From: Gammaproteobacteria bacterium
Lineage (GTDB): Bacteria; Pseudomonadota; Gammaproteobacteria; Pseudomonadales; Ketobacteraceae
DNA length: 64,000 nucleotides
Direction: 5' to 3'
Assembly: GCA_013178375.1 (NCBI GenBank)
Contig: JABLXQ010000041.1
Location: 1 to 64,000, forward strand
In this document: positions 46,731-56,333 of the stretch, in pieces
Numbering within the stretch: position 1 is the stretch's first letter
Layout: each line of letters starts with the position of its first letter
Position numbers and translations under genes: made by a program
Notes under the pieces: model-generated
What the model was told of the DNA's origin: nothing
Databases searched by the model: none
Seen by the model: the letters and a program-made list of their open reading frames with translations, nothing else

Positions 46731-46831
46731 ATGCAGAACCCACCCCGGAATGTAACCTTGGAGCTTTAACACTAGCGCGAACCCCGCGGGATTGTCTGTT
46801 TCTATTTGTTACCGTATATGCTGGGCTGAAA

Positions 46832-46860
46832 CTGCCAGGAAACAGGCTAATTACTGGCAG
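46832..46860. promoter_or_regulatory. Inverted repeat upstream of eutB
   Basis: CTGCCAG (46832-46838) and CTGGCAG (46854-46860) are perfect inverted arms 15 bp apart in the eutB leader. A regulatory role is inferred. Confidence 0.4.
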
Positions 46861-46890
46861 ATAATTTGCTTTTCAAATCAGGGTGAACTA

Positions 46891-46908
46891 ATGGTTGGCA
46901 CTGTATGA
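46891..46908 (+). other. Five-codon leader ORF overlapping the eutB start
   Basis: ATG-GTT-GGC-ACT-GTA-TGA has a Shine-Dalgarno AGGGTGA just upstream. Its TGA overlaps the eutB ATG, which has no Shine-Dalgarno of its own. Translational coupling is possible. Confidence 0.45.
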
Positions 46909-48305
46909 ATTTCAGCACCGTTCTGGGTCACCAGACCTATCATTTCGCGGATCTGAAAACACTGCTGGCGAAGGCCAGCCCGGCCCGTTCCGGCGATTAT
47001 CTGGCGGGAATTGCGGCGGCTACCCGCGAGGAACGGGTGGCGGCGCAGTGGGCCCTGGCGGACGTGCCACTGGCAGCGTTTCTGCAGAATCCGCTGATTC
47101 CCTATGAGCAGGATGAGGTGACCCGCCTCATTCTGGATAGTCATGACCCGGATTCGTTCACAATATTGAATGCGATGACCGTGGGGGATTTCCGCAACTG
47201 GCTGTTGTCGGACGCGGCGGACAGCAATGCGCTGACCGCGATCAGAAAGGCGGTCACACCGGAAATGGCGGCGGCGGTGAGCAAGCTGATGCGGGTGCAG
47301 GATCTGATCCTGGTGGCGCGCAAATGCCGGGTTACCACCGCGTTTCGCAATACCATTGGTTTGCCGGGTTGCCTGTCCACGCGGCTGCAACCGAATCATC
47401 CCACCGACAGCGCCGCTGGCATCGCCGCCTCAATCGTTGACGGCCTGTTGTATGGCAACGGCGATGCAGTGATCGGCATCAATCCCGCCACCGACAACAT
47501 CCAGCAGGTCACCACCCTGCTGCACCTGCTGGATGATTTCATTTCCCGCTTTGAAATTCCTACCCAGTCCTGCGTGCTCACCCATGTCACCAACAGTCTG
47601 TTGGCGATGGAGCAGGGCGCGCCACTGGATCTGGTGTTCCAGTCCATTGCTGGCAGTGAAGCGGCCAATCGCAGTTTTGGCATTCACCTGGATATGCTGA
47701 AAGAGGCGCGACAGGCGGCTCTGGAACTGAAGCGCGGCACGGTGGGCAATAACGTCATGTATTTCGAAACCGGGCAGGGCAGTGCGCTGTCGGCGAATGC
47801 GCACCATGGCGTGGACCAGCAGACCATGGAAGCGCGGGCCTACGCCGTGGCGCGGGCGTTCGATCCGCTGCTGGTGAATACGGTGGTGGGTTTTATCGGG
47901 CCGGAATATCTGTACGACGGCAAGCAGATCATCCGCGCGGGTCTTGAAGATCATTTCTGCGGAAAACTGCTGGGCCTGCCCATGGGCTGCGATATCTGCT
48001 ACACCAACCACGTCGAAGCGGACCAGGACGACATGGACATGCTGCTGACCCAGTTCGCCGTTGCAGGCGGCACCTTCATCATGGGCATTCCCGGCAGCGA
48101 CGACGTGATGCTGAATTATCAGACCACGTCATTCCACGATGCTTTATATGTGCGCCAGGTGCTGGGTCTGAAGCCGGCGCCGGAATTTGAACGCTGGCTG
48201 GTCCGCAATGGCATTTTCAATGAAACGGGCGGGCTGGCCACCGGCGCGGCGTTGCCGGATTCTTTCCAGAAATGGCTGCGGCTGGAGCAACAACATGGCC
48301 AGTGA
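46905..48305 (+). CDS. eutB: Ethanolamine ammonia-lyase large subunit
   Basis: A 466-residue TIM-barrel subunit of the adenosylcobalamin-dependent enzyme that splits ethanolamine into acetaldehyde and ammonia. LMRVQDLILVARKCRVTTAFRNTIGLPGCLSTRLQPNHPTD, NPATDNIQQVTTLLHLLDD, YFETGQGSALSANAHHGVDQQTMEARAYAVAR and MGIPGSDDVMLNYQTTSFHD are diagnostic. It overlaps eutC by 11 bp. There is no eut microcompartment or EutR gene in the window, so use as a nitrogen source is likely. Confidence 0.95.
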   Translation: MNFSTVLGHQTYHFADLKTLLAKASPARSGDYLAGIAAATREERVAAQWALADVPLAAFLQNPLIPYEQDEVTRLILDSHDPDSFTILNAMTVGDFRNWLLSDAADSNALTAIRKAVTPEMAAAVSKLMRVQDLILVARKCRVTTAFRNTIGLPGCLSTRLQPNHPTDSAAGIAASIVDGLLYGNGDAVIGINPATDNIQQVTTLLHLLDDFISRFEIPTQSCVLTHVTNSLLAMEQGAPLDLVFQSIAGSEAANRSFGIHLDMLKEARQAALELKRGTVGNNVMYFETGQGSALSANAHHGVDQQTMEARAYAVARAFDPLLVNTVVGFIGPEYLYDGKQIIRAGLEDHFCGKLLGLPMGCDICYTNHVEADQDDMDMLLTQFAVAGGTFIMGIPGSDDVMLNYQTTSFHDALYVRQVLGLKPAPEFERWLVRNGIFNETGGLATGAALPDSFQKWLRLEQQHGQ

Positions 48306-49131
48306 CGACCTGCCTGAAGACAAACATCTGATCCGCAACGACTGGTCCGTGCTGCGGGAATTCACGCCGGCGCGGATCGGGCTGGGGCGGGCGGGTACGT
48401 CGCTGCCCACCCGGGTGAATCTGCAGTTTCAGCTGGATCATGCCCGTGCCCGCGATGCTGTGCTGGCGCCGCTGGACGTGCCGGGGCTGCAAATGCAATT
48501 GGGTGCGATCGGGCTGGCGTCGCAGGCGGTGAAATCGATGGCGCACGACCGCCACACCTATCTGCAACGGCCGGATCTGGGCCGTACACTGCAATCCACC
48601 GATGCAAGGCTGTTGCGGGAGCAGTGGCATGGCAAGGCGCCCTGGGATATTGCAATCCTGGTGGCGGATGGCCTGTCGTCCCTGGCGGTGGAACGCCATG
48701 CGGTGCCCCTGTTGCAACGGCTGCTCCCCCTGCTGCAGCCGCAGTACCGGGTAGCGCCGGTGTGCGTGGCCGAGCAGGGTCGGGTGTCGCTGGGCGACGA
48801 TGTGGGTGAAGCGCTACAGGCCAAACTGGTGCTGGTGCTGATCGGCGAGCGACCAGGCCTGAGTTCGCCGGACAGCCTGGGAATCTACCTTACCTGGCAG
48901 CCGCGCCGGGGCCGCACCGACGCCGACCGCAACTGCATTTCCAACGTGCGGCCGGAGGGGCTGGATTACGCCGCCGCCGCGCAGACCTGTGCCTACCTTG
49001 TCGCGGGTGCCTTTAAGGCCGGCCTCAGCGGCGTGCAGTTGAAAGACCAGTCCCGCGTGCTGGAAAACACCGCGCTTAACGCCATTCCCTTCCTGGCCAA
49101 TCATTCCTTGCCAACCATCATTCCTGAGTGA
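48295..49131 (+). CDS. eutC: Ethanolamine ammonia-lyase small subunit
   Basis: A 278-residue partner holding part of the B12 site. WSVLREFTPARIGLGRAGTSLPTRVNLQFQLDHARARDAVLAPLDV and VADGLSSLAVERHAVPLLQRLLPLL match EutC, as do GERPGLSSPDSLGIYLTW and NCISNVRPEGLDY. The start at 48295 has GGAG upstream and lies inside the end of eutB. Confidence 0.95.
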   Translation: MASDDLPEDKHLIRNDWSVLREFTPARIGLGRAGTSLPTRVNLQFQLDHARARDAVLAPLDVPGLQMQLGAIGLASQAVKSMAHDRHTYLQRPDLGRTLQSTDARLLREQWHGKAPWDIAILVADGLSSLAVERHAVPLLQRLLPLLQPQYRVAPVCVAEQGRVSLGDDVGEALQAKLVLVLIGERPGLSSPDSLGIYLTWQPRRGRTDADRNCISNVRPEGLDYAAAAQTCAYLVAGAFKAGLSGVQLKDQSRVLENTALNAIPFLANHSLPTIIPE

Positions 49132-49287
49132 TCCTGGCGACGGCCTGTTACACTGTTCAGCAGTAGTCGGGGCGCTTGCCAGTGGTTACCGAACCAGCTT
49201 GCCCTGTCGTGGTCTGAGAACTTCCATATTGATTGCATCTTTGCGTGCTGTGATGTCGTGCATGGCATGTGGCAGAAAGGTTTTTTG

Positions 49288-50718
49288 ATGATGAAGGGTC
49301 TGAAAAGGCCGTATTTTTTCAGGTTGATGGCCCTGCCGCTGGTGTTGGCAGCGTCTGGCTGCGCCCACCAGACGCCGGACACCGGTCCCGAGACGCAGTT
49401 GCCCGAGCGGTTCAGCCGTAGCGGCGACGCCGTGCTGCCGGCGCAATTCTGGCAGGCGTTCGCGGACGCCGAACTGGATGCCCTGGTGCAGCAGGCGTTG
49501 CAGCAGAACCACTCCCTGCGCGCCACTGCTGAAACCCTGGTGCAGGCGCGGGCGGTGCTGCTGCAACGCGATGCGGCGCGCTGGCCCAGCGTGGACATGA
49601 ACCTGTCGGCCCAGCGCATTCGCGGTGATTCCGCCAATGCTGGCGATATTTATTCCGGCGGACTGGCGGCGTCTTACGAACTCGATCTGTGGGGCCGGGT
49701 GAGCGCGGCAGCGGATGCGGCGGAATTCGATTTGCTGGCGACGGAAGAGGAACTGCAGGCCGCCCGTATTTCCCTGGCGGCGGAAGTGACCTCGGTCTGG
49801 TATCAACTGGTGGGCCAGCTCAGCCTGCAGACACTGCAACGGCAGCAGATCGACGCCAACGAAAAAGTATTGCAGCTGATTACAACGAGGTTTCATCAGG
49901 GCATGTCCGATGCTGCGGATGTGCTGCGGCAAAAGGTGTTGCTGGAGCAGAACCACGCTGCCCTGGCGGATTACAACGCCAATATCGCCGTGCTGCAACA
50001 TGCGCTGGCAGTGCTGACTGGAACGGTTGCCGGCACCACGCAGTTTCCGGAACAGGCCAGTCTGGCGGAATTGCCGCCGCTGCCGGATACGGGCCTCACT
50101 GCCGACTGGCTGCAGAACCGGCCCGATATCCGCCAGGCGTTTTATGGCTTGCAGGCGGCCGATGCCCGGCTGGCCGTCGCGGTGGCGGAACGCTATCCCC
50201 GCATCGATCTGACCGCCTCGGTCACCAGTGCTTCCACGTCCGCCTCCAGCCTGTTCGACGACTGGTTCGACACCCTGGCCGCCAACGCCCTCTTGCCCCT
50301 GTTCGACGCCGGTGCCCGCAAGGCCGAAGTCACCCGCAACGAATCCCTGTTCCGCCAGCAGTTCGAACGTTATCAGCAGACGGTGTTGCAGGCGGTGGCG
50401 GAAGTGGAGGATGCCCTGACCCGGGAATCCTTCCAGCAGACCCGCATCCAGCATCTGCAGAACAAGCTGGAACTGAACAATCAGGTGGTGCAGCGGCTGG
50501 CCCTGCGCTACCGGTCCGGCAACGTGGATTATCTGGACGTGCTGCAGGCCCTGGTGGACAAGCAGCAGACCGAACAGGATCTGGTATCGGCGCGGCAGCA
50601 GCGCACGGGCTACCGCATTGCCCTGGCGCGGGCGCTGGCCACCGGCTGGGTGGAAGCGGATTCTTCACAGGACTCTTCACAAGACCCTTCAAAAAACCAG
50701 TCCACGTCACCGAATTGA
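49288..50718 (+). CDS. NodT-type outer-membrane efflux lipoprotein
   Basis: A 476-residue TolC-like channel of the RND efflux systems. The lipobox LAASGC follows a short hydrophobic signal. Two OEP domains are visible: ELDALVQQALQQNHSLRATAETLVQARAVL and RPDIRQAFYGLQAADARLAVAVAERYPRIDLTASV, with YELDLWGRVSAAADAAEFD in between. AAAGG lies 7 nt before ATG 49288. First gene of the three-gene efflux operon. Confidence 0.9.
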   Translation: MMKGLKRPYFFRLMALPLVLAASGCAHQTPDTGPETQLPERFSRSGDAVLPAQFWQAFADAELDALVQQALQQNHSLRATAETLVQARAVLLQRDAARWPSVDMNLSAQRIRGDSANAGDIYSGGLAASYELDLWGRVSAAADAAEFDLLATEEELQAARISLAAEVTSVWYQLVGQLSLQTLQRQQIDANEKVLQLITTRFHQGMSDAADVLRQKVLLEQNHAALADYNANIAVLQHALAVLTGTVAGTTQFPEQASLAELPPLPDTGLTADWLQNRPDIRQAFYGLQAADARLAVAVAERYPRIDLTASVTSASTSASSLFDDWFDTLAANALLPLFDAGARKAEVTRNESLFRQQFERYQQTVLQAVAEVEDALTRESFQQTRIQHLQNKLELNNQVVQRLALRYRSGNVDYLDVLQALVDKQQTEQDLVSARQQRTGYRIALARALATGWVEADSSQDSSQDPSKNQSTSPN

Positions 50719-50727
50719 ACTTGAGTA

Positions 50728-52005
50728 ATGAGTGAAAACCCAATGAATCAGAAGCTCGATCTGGAGCCGAAGCGGGCCACTACCCTGACTGGCACCGAAC
50801 CGGCGATTTCCGGCGCGGAGACGCCTCGGCCCTTGTGGCAGCGTTTCGGCCTGCCGTTGCTGGTGCTGGTATTGGCGGTGCTGGTGACCTGGCAACTGAT
50901 GTCCAGCTCGCCCAAGGCGGCCCGTGCGCACAAGGAACGGGAGGCCCGGCTGGTGGAAACCATCGCCGTCACCCAGGCGGACACCCTGGTTCCGGTGCAG
51001 GCCTGGGGCGAAGTGAAACCGGCCCGCGCCATCACGCTGAAGGCGCAGGTGAGCGGCATCGTTAAAACACTAGACGCGCGGGAACCTGGCAGCTTCTTCC
51101 GCCAGGGCGACACCCTGCTGCAACTGGACACCACCGATTACGAACTGGCGCTGGCCCAGCGTCGCAGCGAACTGGAACAGGCGCTGGCGAATCTGGAGAT
51201 CGAGCAGGGCAATCAGGCGGTGGCACTCAGCGAATACGAATTGCTGGGCACCCAGGCCTCGGCGGCGGAGAAAAAACGCATGCTACGGGGGCCGCAGTTG
51301 CAGTCGGCCAATGCCCAGGTGGCCGCTGCCCGCGCTGCCGTTGAGGAGGCCCGTACCCAACTGGCCCGTGCCACCGTGACGGCGCCGTTCGACGCGCTTT
51401 TGCAGGAACGTCATGTGGATGTTGGCAGCCATGTCACTACCAGCGGCGACCTGCTGGAACTGGTGGGCACCGAAGCTGCGTGGCTGGAAGTGGCAGTGCC
51501 GGTGACGCAGTTGCGCTGGATTCGTTTTCCTGACGCCGGCAGCGCCGGTTCCACCGTGAAAATTTTCTACGACCAGGTGTGGGCACCGCAGCAGTTGCGC
51601 ACCGGCCGGGTGATCCGCCTGCTCAGCCAGCTGGAGGAAAACGGCCGCATGGCGCGGGTTCTGGTGCAGGTGGACGATCCCTTCGCCCGCGCGGACGCGA
51701 ATCGCGACCAGCCGCGCCTGATGCTGGGTTCATTCGTACGCACCGAAATCGAAGGTGTGCCGGTGCAGCAGGCGGTGGTGATTCCCCGCAGCCTGCTACG
51801 TGAAAACGACACCGTCTGGATATTGAAGGACGGCAATGCCCTGGAAATTCGCACTGTCACCGTGGCCTATCGCGATCAGGAAAACGTCTTCATCGCCGAA
51901 GGCATTCGGTCCGGTGAGCAGTTGATTTCTTCCGCGCTGTCCACCGCCACAGACGGCATGCCGTTGCGGGTGAAAAACCTGACGGCCCCGGAGCGCGCGC
52001 CATGA
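50728..52005 (+). CDS. RND efflux periplasmic adaptor
   Basis: A 425-residue membrane-fusion protein. A single N-terminal helix (FGLPLLVLVLAVLVTWQLM) anchors it. LVPVQAWGEVKPARAITLKAQVSGIVKTLD is the lipoyl half, a coiled-coil hairpin lies at about 150-230, and ARATVTAPFDALLQERHVDVGSHVTTSGDLLELV is the second lipoyl half and barrel. It connects the pump with the NodT channel. Its stop overlaps the transporter start as ATGA. Confidence 0.9.
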   Translation: MSENPMNQKLDLEPKRATTLTGTEPAISGAETPRPLWQRFGLPLLVLVLAVLVTWQLMSSSPKAARAHKEREARLVETIAVTQADTLVPVQAWGEVKPARAITLKAQVSGIVKTLDAREPGSFFRQGDTLLQLDTTDYELALAQRRSELEQALANLEIEQGNQAVALSEYELLGTQASAAEKKRMLRGPQLQSANAQVAAARAAVEEARTQLARATVTAPFDALLQERHVDVGSHVTTSGDLLELVGTEAAWLEVAVPVTQLRWIRFPDAGSAGSTVKIFYDQVWAPQQLRTGRVIRLLSQLEENGRMARVLVQVDDPFARADANRDQPRLMLGSFVRTEIEGVPVQQAVVIPRSLLRENDTVWILKDGNALEIRTVTVAYRDQENVFIAEGIRSGEQLISSALSTATDGMPLRVKNLTAPERAP

Positions 52006-55000
52006 GCCTGGAGCGGCACGGTATCAAGCGCGGGGCTACACGCGGTCCTGCGCGCGGCCCTCTGGCCTGGATGGTGCAGAACCGCGTCACGCCCAACCTG
52101 CTGATGCTGGTGCTGCTGCTGGGCGGCCTGCTGATGACGACGCAGATCAAGAAGGAAGTGTTTCCCGAATTCCAGATGGATCTGGTCACGGTCACTGTGG
52201 CGCTGCCCGGTGCCAGCCCCGAGGAAGTGGAGCAGGGCGTGGTGCTGGCCATCGAGGAAGGCGTGCGCGGGCTGGAAGGCGTGGAGGAGGTGGTGTCCAT
52301 CGCCGCCGAGAGCCTGGCCACGGTGATGATCGAGCTGCAGGCCGGTGTTGACCGGCAGAAGGCGTATCAGGATATCCAGCAGGCAGTGGATCGCATCACC
52401 ACGTTTCCCGAGGATGCGGAAAGGCCGCAGATTTCCCTCAACAACCGCCGTCGTGAAGTGCTGGAAGTACAGCTGCACGGCAATGTCAGCGAGCAGGTGT
52501 TGCGGGCGGCGGCCGAGCAGGTGCGCGACCGGCTGCTGGCGGACCGCGACCTGACCCAGATCGATCTGCTGGGTGCGAGGGAAATGGAAATCCAGGTGGA
52601 AATTCCGGCGGCAACCCTGCGTGCCCATGGCCTGACTCTGGGGCAGGTGGCACAGATCATCGGTGATTCCGCGTTGGATCGCTCTGGCGGAAAGATTGAA
52701 ACCCGGGGCGGCGAGATCCTGCTGCGGGTGCAGGAACGCAAGGATTTCGCCCGCGAATTTGCCGCCATTCCGTTGCGGGTGAATGGTAACGGCAGCGTGC
52801 TGCGGCTGGGCGATGTGGCCACCGTGCGCGAGGGCTTTGCCGACACCAATATCTCCGCCACCTTCAACAACCAGCCCACCATCAACCTGATGATCTACCG
52901 CGCCGGCGAGCAGACGCCGATGAGCGTGTCCGATGCCGCGCGCCGGCTGCTGCCAGATGCCATGGCCAGCCTGCCCGCCGATATCCAGTACACCATCGCC
53001 GACGACGATGCTGACATCTATCGCCAGCGCCTGAGCCTGCTGCTGGGCAACGGCTTTTTCGGCCTGGTTCTGGTGCTGGTACTGCTGAGCCTGTTTCTGG
53101 AATTCAAGCTGGCGTTCTGGGTGGCGATGGGCATTCCCACGTCGTTTCTGGGTGCCTTCCTGTTCCTGCCGGGCATGGATGTGTCCATCAACATGATTTC
53201 CATGTTCGCGTTCATCATTGCGCTGGGCATCGTGGTGGATGACGCCATCATCGTCGGTGAAAACATTTACGAATACCGCCAGCGCGGCATGGATCTTATG
53301 GAGGCGTCGATTCAGGGCGCCCGGGAAATGGCCGTGCCGGTGGCCTTCAGCATCATCACCAATATCATCACATTTTTTCCCTTGTCGCTGATGCCCGGCG
53401 GCTTTGGCAAGTTCTGGGCGGTGATTCCGCTGGTGGTGGGCACGGTGTTCCTGATCTCCTGGTTCGAGGCGTTGCTGATCCTGCCCGGACACATTGCCTA
53501 TACCCGCCAGGAACCCCGTTACCGCTGGAGTGCAAAGTTACACGCCTGGCAACAACGGTTCAGTGAAGGTTTCATGCGCTTTATCGAACGCACCTACGGT
53601 CCGTTTATCCTGCTGGCGATCCGGCACCGCTATCTGGTGGTGGCCATCAGCATTGCGCTGCTGATGCTGGTGCTGAGCGTGCCGCTGAGCGGGCGGATGG
53701 GATTCATCCTGATGCCCAAGGTGGAGGCGGATTCCTCTTCGGCCACTGCCGTGATGCCGGTGGGCACGGCAGACGAAAAAATGCAGGCTGTGCGCGAGCA
53801 TCTGGTGCGCAGCGTGGAAACCGTGCTGGCGCAGGCGCCCGGCGGCAACATGAGCAAGGGCGTGTTTGCGCTGGTGACGGAAAACACCATCGACATCCGC
53901 GCTTATCTGCCGCCACCGGAAGAGCGCACGCTGAGTACCCTGGAAGTGACCAACCGCTGGCGCGAAATGGCCGGCGATATTCCCGGCGCCGAATATGTGC
54001 GTTTCGAATCCGATCGCGGCGGACCGGGCCGGGGTGCTGCCATCACGGTGGAATTGCGGCACCAGGACATCGACATGCTTAACCGGGCCAGTGTGGCGCT
54101 GGCGGATGAGCTTGCCGATTTCAGCACCGCCCGCGACATCGACGATGGCTACACGCCGGGCAAACAGCAGCTGGATTTTCGGCTGACGCCCGAGGCGCGC
54201 AGTGCCGGGCTCACCGCCAGTGACATCGGCGCCCAGGTGCGCAATGCCTTTTACGGCGCCGAGGCCCTGCGCCAGCAGCGCGGCCGCAACGAGGTCAAGG
54301 TGATGGTGAAACTGCCGGAGGCAGAGCGCAGTAACCTGCACGATGTGGAAACCCTGCTGCTGCGGACGGAGGCGGGCGGCTCCATGCCGCTGAACCAGGC
54401 CGCCACCATCGAATATGGCCGTGCCTTCACCCTGATCAACCGCCGCAATGGCCAGCGCGCCATCAATGTCACCGCCAATGTCGAGCCGCAAAGCGCAAGC
54501 AATCAGGTGCTGGCGGGGTTGTCGGATGAAGTGCTGCCGCAGCTGCAGAAGGATTACCCGGGCCTGACCTTCAGTTTCGAAGGTCACCAGGCCGACATGC
54601 GTGACGCGCTGATGAGTTTTCTGCAAAGCGTGTCGCTGACGCTGGTGGCAATGTACATCCTGCTGGCCATTCCGTTCCGCAGTTACAGCCAGCCGGCGGT
54701 CGTGATGCTGGCGATTCCATTCGGCGTGGTGGGTGCGATCCTGGGCCACATGATGATGGGCTTCAGCATCAGTCTGATCAGCATCATGGGCATCATCGCG
54801 CTGGCGGGGGTGGCGGTGAACGATTCGCTGGTCATGATCGATTACGCCAACAGCCGCCGTGCCGGGGGCGCCAGTGCGCTGGACGCCATCGCGCAAGCCG
54901 GCGTGCGTCGCTTCCGCCCGATCTTTCTCACTACCGTGACCACATTTGGCGGTCTGGCACCGATGATTTTCGAAACCTCGCGCCAGGCCCAGTTCATCAT

Positions 55001-55178
55001 TCCCATGGCGATCTCGCTGGGATACGGCATCCTGTTTTCCACCGCCATCATGCTGGTGCTGATTCCCTGCCTGTACATGGTGATCGAGGATGCGCGACAG
55101 CGCTTTTTGCCGGCTGCGGCGCTTGAATCACACGGCGGAAGTGGCGATACTTCGACGTCCGTCGAATTGAAGCACTAA
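52002..55178 (+). CDS. RND-superfamily inner-membrane efflux pump (AcrB/HAE-type)
   Basis: A 1058-residue pump with 12 helices and two large periplasmic loops. FAFIIALGIVVDDAIIVGENIYEYRQRGMDLMEASIQG contains the proton-relay Asp pair, and LFLEFKLAFWVAMGIPTSFLGAFLFL is the usual helix pair. The porter domains have GQVAQIIGDSALDRSGGKI and TASDIGAQVRNAFYGAEALRQQRGRNEVKVMVKLPE. It may export a hydrophobic or cationic drug. It is followed by a 34-bp inverted repeat. Confidence 0.92.
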   Translation: MSLERHGIKRGATRGPARGPLAWMVQNRVTPNLLMLVLLLGGLLMTTQIKKEVFPEFQMDLVTVTVALPGASPEEVEQGVVLAIEEGVRGLEGVEEVVSIAAESLATVMIELQAGVDRQKAYQDIQQAVDRITTFPEDAERPQISLNNRRREVLEVQLHGNVSEQVLRAAAEQVRDRLLADRDLTQIDLLGAREMEIQVEIPAATLRAHGLTLGQVAQIIGDSALDRSGGKIETRGGEILLRVQERKDFAREFAAIPLRVNGNGSVLRLGDVATVREGFADTNISATFNNQPTINLMIYRAGEQTPMSVSDAARRLLPDAMASLPADIQYTIADDDADIYRQRLSLLLGNGFFGLVLVLVLLSLFLEFKLAFWVAMGIPTSFLGAFLFLPGMDVSINMISMFAFIIALGIVVDDAIIVGENIYEYRQRGMDLMEASIQGAREMAVPVAFSIITNIITFFPLSLMPGGFGKFWAVIPLVVGTVFLISWFEALLILPGHIAYTRQEPRYRWSAKLHAWQQRFSEGFMRFIERTYGPFILLAIRHRYLVVAISIALLMLVLSVPLSGRMGFILMPKVEADSSSATAVMPVGTADEKMQAVREHLVRSVETVLAQAPGGNMSKGVFALVTENTIDIRAYLPPPEERTLSTLEVTNRWREMAGDIPGAEYVRFESDRGGPGRGAAITVELRHQDIDMLNRASVALADELADFSTARDIDDGYTPGKQQLDFRLTPEARSAGLTASDIGAQVRNAFYGAEALRQQRGRNEVKVMVKLPEAERSNLHDVETLLLRTEAGGSMPLNQAATIEYGRAFTLINRRNGQRAINVTANVEPQSASNQVLAGLSDEVLPQLQKDYPGLTFSFEGHQADMRDALMSFLQSVSLTLVAMYILLAIPFRSYSQPAVVMLAIPFGVVGAILGHMMMGFSISLISIMGIIALAGVAVNDSLVMIDYANSRRAGGASALDAIAQAGVRRFRPIFLTTVTTFGGLAPMIFETSRQAQFIIPMAISLGYGILFSTAIMLVLIPCLYMVIEDARQRFLPAAALESHGGSGDTSTSVELKH

Positions 55179-55183
55179 ATCGC

Positions 55184-55303
55184 AGGCCAGTGCCGAAGTG
55201 GGATTGCTGATCAGGACTCGCGGTGAATACGTCCCTGTACGCTCGACAGCAGCATCCATGCTGCTGACGGTCCTGATCAGCAATCCCACTTCGGCACTGG
55301 CCT
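55184..55303. repeat. 34-bp perfect inverted repeat, MITE/REP-like
   Basis: 55184-55217 and 55270-55303 are perfect complements (34 bp), closing a 52-bp loop that contains a second perfect hairpin (CAGCAGCAT-cc-ATGCTGCTG). The whole 120-bp unit lies between the RND stop and the next gene. No transposase or T-run is present. It could fold into a very stable RNA. Confidence 0.8.
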
Positions 55304-55345
55304 TCCTCAAGCACGAATCGAGATAGTAGAAGTCGGGAGACCAAC

Positions 55346-56104
55346 ATGAACAGAACCTGGGACGTGACCAGCTCCGTCATCGCATCCACCCTGATGGGCT
55401 GGCGTGGCAGCATGGGCAGCCGCTCGGTGCAGCAGCCGGAAAAACTGCCCGAACTGTACGACCGCGAAGGCTGCCCCAAATGCCGTCTGGTGCGGGAAGC
55501 GGTGACCGAACTGAACCTGGACATCCGCATCATTCCGGTACCCCAGGGCGGCACCCGCTTCCTGCAACAGTTGAAAGACGTGTCCGGCAGCGATGAAGTG
55601 CCCTATCTGGTGGACCCCAACACCAATACCCGCCTCGGCGGGGCAGACCTGATCGTGGAATACCTGTTCCGTCATTACGCCGGCAAAAGCGCGCCGAAGC
55701 AGCTGCACGCCACCTCCCTGACCCTGGTGCGCTCCAAACTGGCCACGGTCGTCCGCCAGAATCAGGGCGTGCGGGCGCTACCCTCACTGGCCGCGCCGCA
55801 GGACCTGACCCTGTACAGCTTTGAATCCAGCCCTTACTCGCGCATCGTGCGGGAAAAACTCAGCGAGCTGGAACTGCCCTACAAGCTGATCAATATCGGC
55901 AAGCAGCAACGGGCCGACGTGGGGCCAGCCACCCGCCGTTTGCACCTGGGCCCCTACAAGCCGCTGCCCAACACCAAGCGTTCGGAATTTTTTGCCAAAC
56001 ACGGCAACGTGCAGGTGCCGTATCTGATCGATCCCAACACCGGCGTGGACATGTTTGAGTCCGCCGATATTTCGGCTTATCTGGACAAGACTTACAAGCG
56101 CTGA
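55346..56104 (+). CDS. Double GST-N/glutaredoxin-like domain protein
   Basis: A 252-residue protein with two thioredoxin-fold repeats. The first has CPKC (43-46) as a redox motif and EVPYLVDPNTNTRLGGADLIVEYLF. The second has SSPYSRIVREKLSELELPYKLINIG and VPYLIDPNTGVDMFESADISAYLD, with Ser in place of the catalytic cysteine. The pattern resembles glutathione S-transferase N-terminal domains joined in tandem. No helical GST-C domain follows. It may reduce or isomerise thiols. Confidence 0.8.
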   Translation: MNRTWDVTSSVIASTLMGWRGSMGSRSVQQPEKLPELYDREGCPKCRLVREAVTELNLDIRIIPVPQGGTRFLQQLKDVSGSDEVPYLVDPNTNTRLGGADLIVEYLFRHYAGKSAPKQLHATSLTLVRSKLATVVRQNQGVRALPSLAAPQDLTLYSFESSPYSRIVREKLSELELPYKLINIGKQQRADVGPATRRLHLGPYKPLPNTKRSEFFAKHGNVQVPYLIDPNTGVDMFESADISAYLDKTYKR

Positions 56105-56161
56105 AGCTGGCGCCGGAGCGGGGCGGATGGTGGAAGCCCCGCCCGTCCCGGTAGTGCAGCT

Positions 56162-56184
56162 ACCTGATAAAACAGGTTTTTTTC
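56162..56184 (+). terminator. Weak intrinsic terminator
   Basis: ACCTG-ataaaa-CAGGT followed by TTTTTTT, 58 bp after the GST-like gene. A 5-bp stem only. Confidence 0.45.
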
Positions 56185-56333
56185 CAGTTCCTTCTGGACA
56201 GTTCCAGCCCAGTCTGCTTGCTTGAAGTACCCTGCGAATTCCAGTAAAAAGGCGGTCAGTTGCCGCAACCGTTGTCCTGCACCGGGTTTGGCCTCATTCT
56301 TCCGATCACCAGCTTGCAACCCGATTCCTGCCT

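Noticed and set aside
46773-46904. Cobalamin riboswitch ahead of eutBC or btuF
   Set aside because: No B12-box-like sequence and too little leader; only a simple inverted repeat is seen.
55184-55303. Insertion sequence with 34-bp terminal repeats
   Set aside because: No transposase fits in the 52-bp interior; it can only be a non-autonomous element or a palindrome.
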